This document shows, piece by piece, positions 59,076-64,000 of a DNA stretch of 64,000 nt. Within the stretch, counting starts at the first letter, position 1; each line of letters begins with the position of its first letter. The position numbers and the translations under genes were made by a program. Below the pieces are notes generated by a model, which was not told where the DNA came from, did not search any database, and saw only the letters and a list, made by a program, of their open reading frames with translations. Location: contig JAFCMP010000511.1 of assembly GCA_017506865.1 (NCBI GenBank), positions 62,001-126,000 on the forward strand. Reading direction: 5' to 3'. The DNA is from Tribonema minus (taxonomy: Eukaryota > Sar > Xanthophyceae > Tribonematales > Tribonemataceae).

Positions 59076-60568
59076 GGTCGCAGAGAACTGACCTTGATGA
59101 TGGCCGCAGCTGCGCCGCCAGTGCACGTGCGGTGCCCGGCAGCGGCAGCGGCGGCACGCGCACTTCAAACTTGAAGTTGAGTACCACGCACAGGGTGTGT
59201 GAGAGGATGCGCCACGGGCGCGTGCACGAGCGCCTTTGGGGGCGCAAAAAACACATGGGGAGGCAGCACCGCGCATGGTGCAAGGGCCAGCACGCAGGCA
59301 TTGACCTGGGAACAGTTAGCCAGGGTCGTGCGTTCTGCCGGCCGTTGCAGCAAAGCTCAACTTGGCCTGCGGTGGTTTGCTGCGGCCAGTCATGCCGCTG
59401 GCGCGCGTCGCGCCGCGGCAAGCGGCAGCAGCAGTGGCGGCGCCAGTGCTGCTGCTGGCAGCGCCTGAAGTGCTCGCCCTTACCCGACACAATTGCTGCG
59501 CATGGTACTCTGGTGACCCGTGACCGCAGGGGGCGCTGCGCTGTGATGGCACACCTCATGTTGAAGCTTACAGTTGATGTTTGCAGTAATGGCTCAGCAA
59601 TGCCGCAGAGGCATCTCGGCTCTGCCTGAGCAGTAGCATGAAGAATGCAGCCGCACGACTCTGCTGCTGCACCAAAGCACACGAGGCACCAGCCAGTGCT
59701 GCGACTGTTGCGAGCTTGTAACCGCACATATGACCCTGACAGACACTGGCCTTTGACTCTTGGGTGTTGATTGTTTTTGTTTTTCCTTGCATCAGATAGA
59801 AACGTCGTGATTGCGCAAGCAACACCTTCTGTCACCAGAATTTGGCTTACTTTCACTTGCCAGGCTGCAGCCCACGCCACCTTGATTGCTCAGTTTAAGT
59901 GAGTCTGAGCGTGAATGAACACATCCACGTCATGCACTGTTTTTGTGATGGTTAAGCGGCATCAGAATTGACATCATCCGGGTGATATCCAACTTGACAG
60001 CTCATCAGTCCGTGTGAATGATCACATCTATGTCACGCACGATCTTGTGATGGTCATACGGCATCAGCATTGAGGCCAATCAGTCGACTAGGACAGTAAC
60101 GCCCGAGTGAATCTTACTTACTTTTGAATACAGCTGATGCTTACAATGCATGCATACACTGCATTGCCTCTCCAGCATGACATTGCAAGGCGCGTGATGT
60201 ACCATTGAATAACAATTTCAATCAACAAGCGCACAAGTCAACAAGTGTAAAAGTGTGTGTCATATGCATGTGCCGTTGTACGGGCAGCTAAGCAATGCTA
60301 CAGTATGCATGCGCTCACAAGACAGAGATAGCCCGTCGATACTGCACATGTAGGTCAGCAATGCAGACCGTGCGCATCTGCTGCCGCCACTTGACGCCCA
60401 ATTTCACTTGGTCTGCATCGCGAAGTGACATTGAACAGCATTAATCGATTAATGCTGTTCAGACATATCTTATTTACTGGACGATTCCTTTGGGGGCGCC
60501 CAAGCTGATGGCCTGCAACTCCTCAACAGAACTTGCAGGTACAAATGTACTACAACAGTATGCACAGT
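59076..60568. other. Intergenic; ~104-bp tandem repeat, no gene seen
   Basis: A ~65-bp block ('cacatccacgtcatgcac...gtgatggtta.gcggcatcag.attga') occurs at 59920 and 60024 (104 bp apart). Bases 59866-59897 could be a tiny exon (acceptor TTGCCAG, then AAHATLIAQF) but it is too short to trust. Convergent region between two genes. Confidence 0.4.
60432..60461. terminator. 30-bp perfect palindrome
   Basis: tgaacagcattaatcgatta followed by atgctgttca is its own reverse complement over 30 bp, centred on ATCGAT. It lies 108 nt beyond the stop codon of the - gene ending at 60569. It could be a 3'-end hairpin or a protein-binding site. Confidence 0.6.
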
Positions 60569-62781
60569 TCAGGATGTTTTTTTCTGGTCATGCACATCAT
60601 AAGGGCCAAGCATGCGAGCAACAATCCAGTCCCCGACCCCATGTATGCGCCGCAAGATGTCAGCCCTCACGAGAGCTGCGATGGTGAAGCGGCGGCAAGG
60701 TAGATGGGAACACAGCCAGCAGTGAGCTTCCAAGAGCATCAGACTGCGTTTTGAAGACAACAGGCTTGGACAAAGACTGGCCGGTGCTCTCAGACCGCAG
60801 CAGCCATCAATTGAGCGTTTACAGTTTTTCGTACTCTTGAAGTGATTTGACATAGCGAGATTGGTGGTCGAGATGATATTGAACTTGTCTACTGGACATT
60901 TGAAGTTTCACCGTGCAGTTGAACTTTTCCACCAAAGTGGTTACTAGTGGGCAATGGTGGTGTCATTCTCAATGATTGGAGACAGGATATGCATCATGTA
61001 CAAGTAGGGCTGATGATATGACGCGCATATGCAAGCATCACATCGCAATACAGTCATGCGCACCAGCAACACTAGAGAACAACAACTTTGTTGTCTACGA
61101 TCCAAGTGCGTCTTCTCATCCGAAAGCTTTACTGCCCCCAACATAATGGCGCATCGCATTTGGTTATGTTTTCTTACCGCACCTGCCACGGATATACAAG
61201 AAGCTTCTAGTAAGCTCAGAAGAACGCAAAAACATTATTTGCAGCCATGTTTTGGGTGACATAAAGCGATGCATATGCGCCTCACCTTGTGCGTCAGCGT
61301 GCTGCAATTCCTCAATAATACGCAGGAATCGTGCGACCAGTCCCGAAGGCACGCCGTCAAAGCAGCGCGACGCAGGCTGCAGCTGCGTCGCGGCTTCCCA
61401 TGTCTCCACTCCATGATCAGGCAACAGCGCAAGGAAGAATAGTCGCAGCTCTGATGGCAGCTCACTGCAGGCTACTCCCACGCTCAACTTGTTGCTTGTT
61501 ACTCTTGGGACGTCCTTCCACTGAGGCCCTGTGGGAAATTTTCCTGCACGCAGATGTGTTGACACAGGCACCAGCAGCAGCGTGGAACAGCAGGAGCAGG
61601 TGGTGAGCAGATCGCAGAGTGATTGACGAGCTTGCAATATGACTGCAGGTCTTGTAAGGTACAGATTGTGGCGCTCTGGGCAACGCAGCATTCGGCAGGC
61701 AACGGCACAACAGCAGATTGTATACAATTGTAAGCTTGTGGCAAGAGCAGTACCAGCTTTGACCAGTACGCACAACTTCACGTTCTGAGGGAAAAGTGGG
61801 AACGTGGTGAGAGCACCTACTGCACGCGAACGTGGCCGCAGGCTTGAGACTGCAATACGATGCGTGCCAAGCGACAATACGCTGCATGCGGTCAGCGCCG
61901 CCTGTGCAGCAACACTGCGCGCTGGAGAGCCAACGCCAGAATAATCTCGAGGCTTCCTGGGTGTTGCCAGCAGAAGCGGCAACTAAACCTCAGCGCGCTG
62001 ATTGGTAAACGGTTGCAGCGATACGCACGTCCCAACCTGGCTTGCATCAATCAGCAAGCGTGGCATCGGCCGAATGCATCGGTACTGCGGAGAATCGCGC
62101 GTGTAGTGTGATTTAAAAAGGCTCGCCCCCTGAAGATCCCCTCGCCTTTCACTGCAGGCTGTTGCACCATGCACTACTTCAAGAGGTGCAGGCTGACCTA
62201 TCTCATGGACACGCATGACGCCTGCCCGCCAGTGCCAAGCAGGGCACAGAGTCCATGGCAACTGTAAGCACAAGGCGGTAAGACGGCGTATGCACAGAAG
62301 GTGGCCGTGCCGCTCACTGTTACTGCGTGAACGCCGAATTCATCAGTGTACAAGGTAAGACACGAGTCCATCGCCACCAATAAGAAATGGCACCTGCTAC
62401 TGTGATCGTCGCCGTACCGTGAGAAGGCATATCTGCCTTGCCACCTCTGTTGATTGTACAGGCATGACTGGCACGACACTTGAAAGCCAACGAGAGCTCA
62501 CAGAAGAACCTGGTGTATAAGCAGTTTCAAAAAAAAGTGGCCTCTTTGTTCTTGAAGCTCCTGCTCTTCCTGCGTGAGGGGTACATAAGGCTCAAGCACC
62601 GATATCAGCTGCTCCCGCCATACAAGTTCATCACGAAACCTGGTCTTCTGAGAAGGGAACCATGCGTGCTCGAGGTTGCACTTGGTCGTTGGCAGCTTGC
62701 GTAGCGCCGTCGCACGGACCCGGCGAAACAGCCAGCGCAGGGCCAGCCGCCTGGCCAAGGCAGGGTCATCAGGTAAAGGTA

Positions 62782-62816
<35 letters not shown>

Positions 62817-62827
62817 GCCTCCCTCAT
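60569..62827 (-). CDS. Unidentified multi-exon protein, central exons unresolved
   Basis: Family not recognised. First exon: ATG at 62827, polyQ (residues 5-15), then a basic, aromatic segment (RRLALRWLFRRVRATALRKL; NLEHAWFPSQKTRFRDELVW; LISVLEPYVPLTQEEQELQ) to a possible donor at 62509. Two C-terminal exons join in phase: 61520-61286 (SELPSELRLFFLALLPDHGV; VPSGLVARFLRIIEELQHAD) and 60675-60569 (LVRADILRRIHGVGDWIVAR, GPYDVHDQKKTS, TGA). Between 62509 and 61521 several frames are open and I cannot choose the exons. The 'LxPYVP' and 'RRxRATALRKLPTTK' style suggests a conserved organellar or nucleic-acid protein, but this is guesswork. Confidence 0.45.
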
Positions 62828-62903
62828 GTATTGACCATCAACAACTATAGGTCAATAGGTCTATCATCATCTTTATTCTGAAGCACTTGGGGAAGAAGTT
62901 CTA

Positions 62904-63283
62904 GAAAACTGGTGACTCGCCTCTCCAAACCCACTAACTTTTTCGCCCACAAGCCGCGTTGGCTCGAACAACAAAGCACGCAACTACACCAAAACCCAGC
63001 GAGGACAAGCTGCTGCCATGCTACGGGCAAAAGGCAAGGAGAACCCTGACGGCTAGCCGTCAGGGTTCTCCTTGCTAGCCGTCGCTAGCCGTCGCTAGTC
63101 AGGGTTCTCCTTGCCTTTCGCCCGCAGCATGGCAGCAGCTTGTCCTCGCTGGGTTTTGGTGTAGTTGCGTGCTTTGTTGTTCGAGCCAACATACGGCTTG
63201 CGGGCGAGGGTGCCTGCACAGCGGTTGGCAGTCGGCGGGGTGCATCTGTGTGCTGGTTTTGGAGAGGCAAGTCACCAGTTTTC
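62904..63283. repeat. Long inverted repeat (foldback element)
   Basis: Left arm 62904-63049 and right arm 63098-63283 are reverse complements over ~145 nt with few mismatches; the right arm carries a ~40-nt extra segment (within ~63195-63240). The centre is itself a 40-bp perfect palindrome (63035-63074, core GGCTAGCC), followed by tandem 'gctagccgtc' copies. No coding frame spans it convincingly. Confidence 0.9.
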
Positions 63284-64000
63284 CCCGGGGGGTATACAAT
63301 TGTACAATCCAAGTTGCAACTTGTGTATTTCGAACTACTAGAAGCTTCTACTGTAGTCTGTTGCCTGCTCCATGTACTGTAGGGGCCTACGCCTCACCTG
63401 TGGACTGCCACCTGCTCGTGGTCAGGCAACTATTCACCCTCCCGTGCGCAACCATTCGCTGTGGTGCATTGAGTGACTGAATGGAGTGTCGCAGTATGTG
63501 TGCGTGCAGCTTCGGTGCATACTTTATCTTGAAGTATGCCATTGAGGTGAACTTGGAGGTACTGAAGATGCGCTGCGATGGCATGCCTCACACCACAGAG
63601 GAGATGTGATTGTGGCTGTGGGTGAGTGAGCCACATGACCATTGTCACGCATATGGCTGCCGCCGTAGTGCTGAGCTTGCAACTCAGTCATTTACCCATC
63701 ACGAGCGCAGGTATCAGTGTGTATGTTTCATAGCACATGCGGCTGCGTGTTAGGCCAACAACCGTTTTTCGCTGCAAATATGTCTCGACGCACGGTCTGC
63801 TGCTTTGCTTCTTGAGAAAACGCAATTGTGCTTACAGCAGCCATGTATCACTCTGCAGAGATGCAGCAATGATCAGCCGCGGGCAGTGCTCCACGCCAGT
63901 GCTCAGTCTGCAACTGAATATGTGGCACAGGCGCCACATATGACACTCGACCCATTGATAACGTGCCGCGTTGTTTGTGTACCTTGCCTTCGGTGACTCG
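63284..64000. other. Right-edge region, no gene seen
   Basis: Open frames of 60-100 codons on both strands have no coding-like codon use, splice sites or recognisable motif. Confidence 0.45.

Noticed and set aside
63170..63190. TPsiC-arm-like 'gttcgagccaac' suggesting a tRNA gene
   Set aside because: No acceptor or anticodon stem around it; it is part of the long inverted repeat.

Overview
This window reads as nuclear DNA of a GC-rich, intron-rich eukaryotic alga. The genes carry GT-AG introns, coding exons are strongly G/C-ending, and many introns hold long C- or G-runs and GCN/CTG/GT repeats. TTAGGG-type telomere-like repeats are scattered inside introns and between genes. The ankyrin protein has the 'WARANGCPW'-type repeats common in brown and yellow-green algae, a KWTPEEE/GTTLR/CDPMRISKKF protein resembles a family I associate with stramenopiles, and the tRNA methyltransferase has a signal-like presequence followed by a Phe. 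My best guess is a photosynthetic stramenopile of the brown/yellow-green lineage. That is inference from sequence style, not a database result.

Layout, left to right: last exon of an unknown + gene (512-623); two copies of a ~1.2 kb repeat (922-2130 and 7471-8709); a small Bro-N-like reading frame; a six-exon 710-aa membrane protein (-, 6330-2871); TRM1-like tRNA dimethyltransferase (-, 14454-8912); a nine-exon LOG-family protein (+, 14580-21155); a DUF3228-type protein (-, 25122-22672); a 725-aa putative nuclear protein (-, 33292-26642); a QCR8-like complex III subunit (+, 34379-35798); an F-box-like/ankyrin protein (-, 39107-37394); a secretory-route CgeB-like glycosyltransferase (+, 40968-48105); two paralogous secreted six-cysteine proteins (-, 50342-49938 and 51743-51363); a damaged or unresolved + gene (51961-54159); an unknown + gene (55203-59075); an unknown - gene (62827-60569); and a long inverted repeat (62904-63283). 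For eight genes I rebuilt exon chains whose splice phases all agree and whose summed length is an exact multiple of three; 12-18% of the 64 kb is protein-coding by these models.

The most unusual signal is not a gene. In at least six genes, the first or last ~40-85 nt of an exon, together with its splice site, recurs as decayed tandem copies in the neighbouring non-coding sequence, often every ~165-190 bp. I call these exon-edge echoes. They are clearest in the LOG gene (five copies in one intron), the DUF3228 gene (copies on both sides of its last exon), the glycosyltransferase, TRM1, and the 55-59 kb gene, where the copies are interleaved with TTAGGG repeats and a head-to-head telomere-repeat junction.

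The genes do not form a pathway. They are unrelated housekeeping genes (TRM1, QCR8, LOG, DUF3228) mixed with lineage-specific secreted or membrane proteins (710-aa protein, six-Cys pair, glycosyltransferase).
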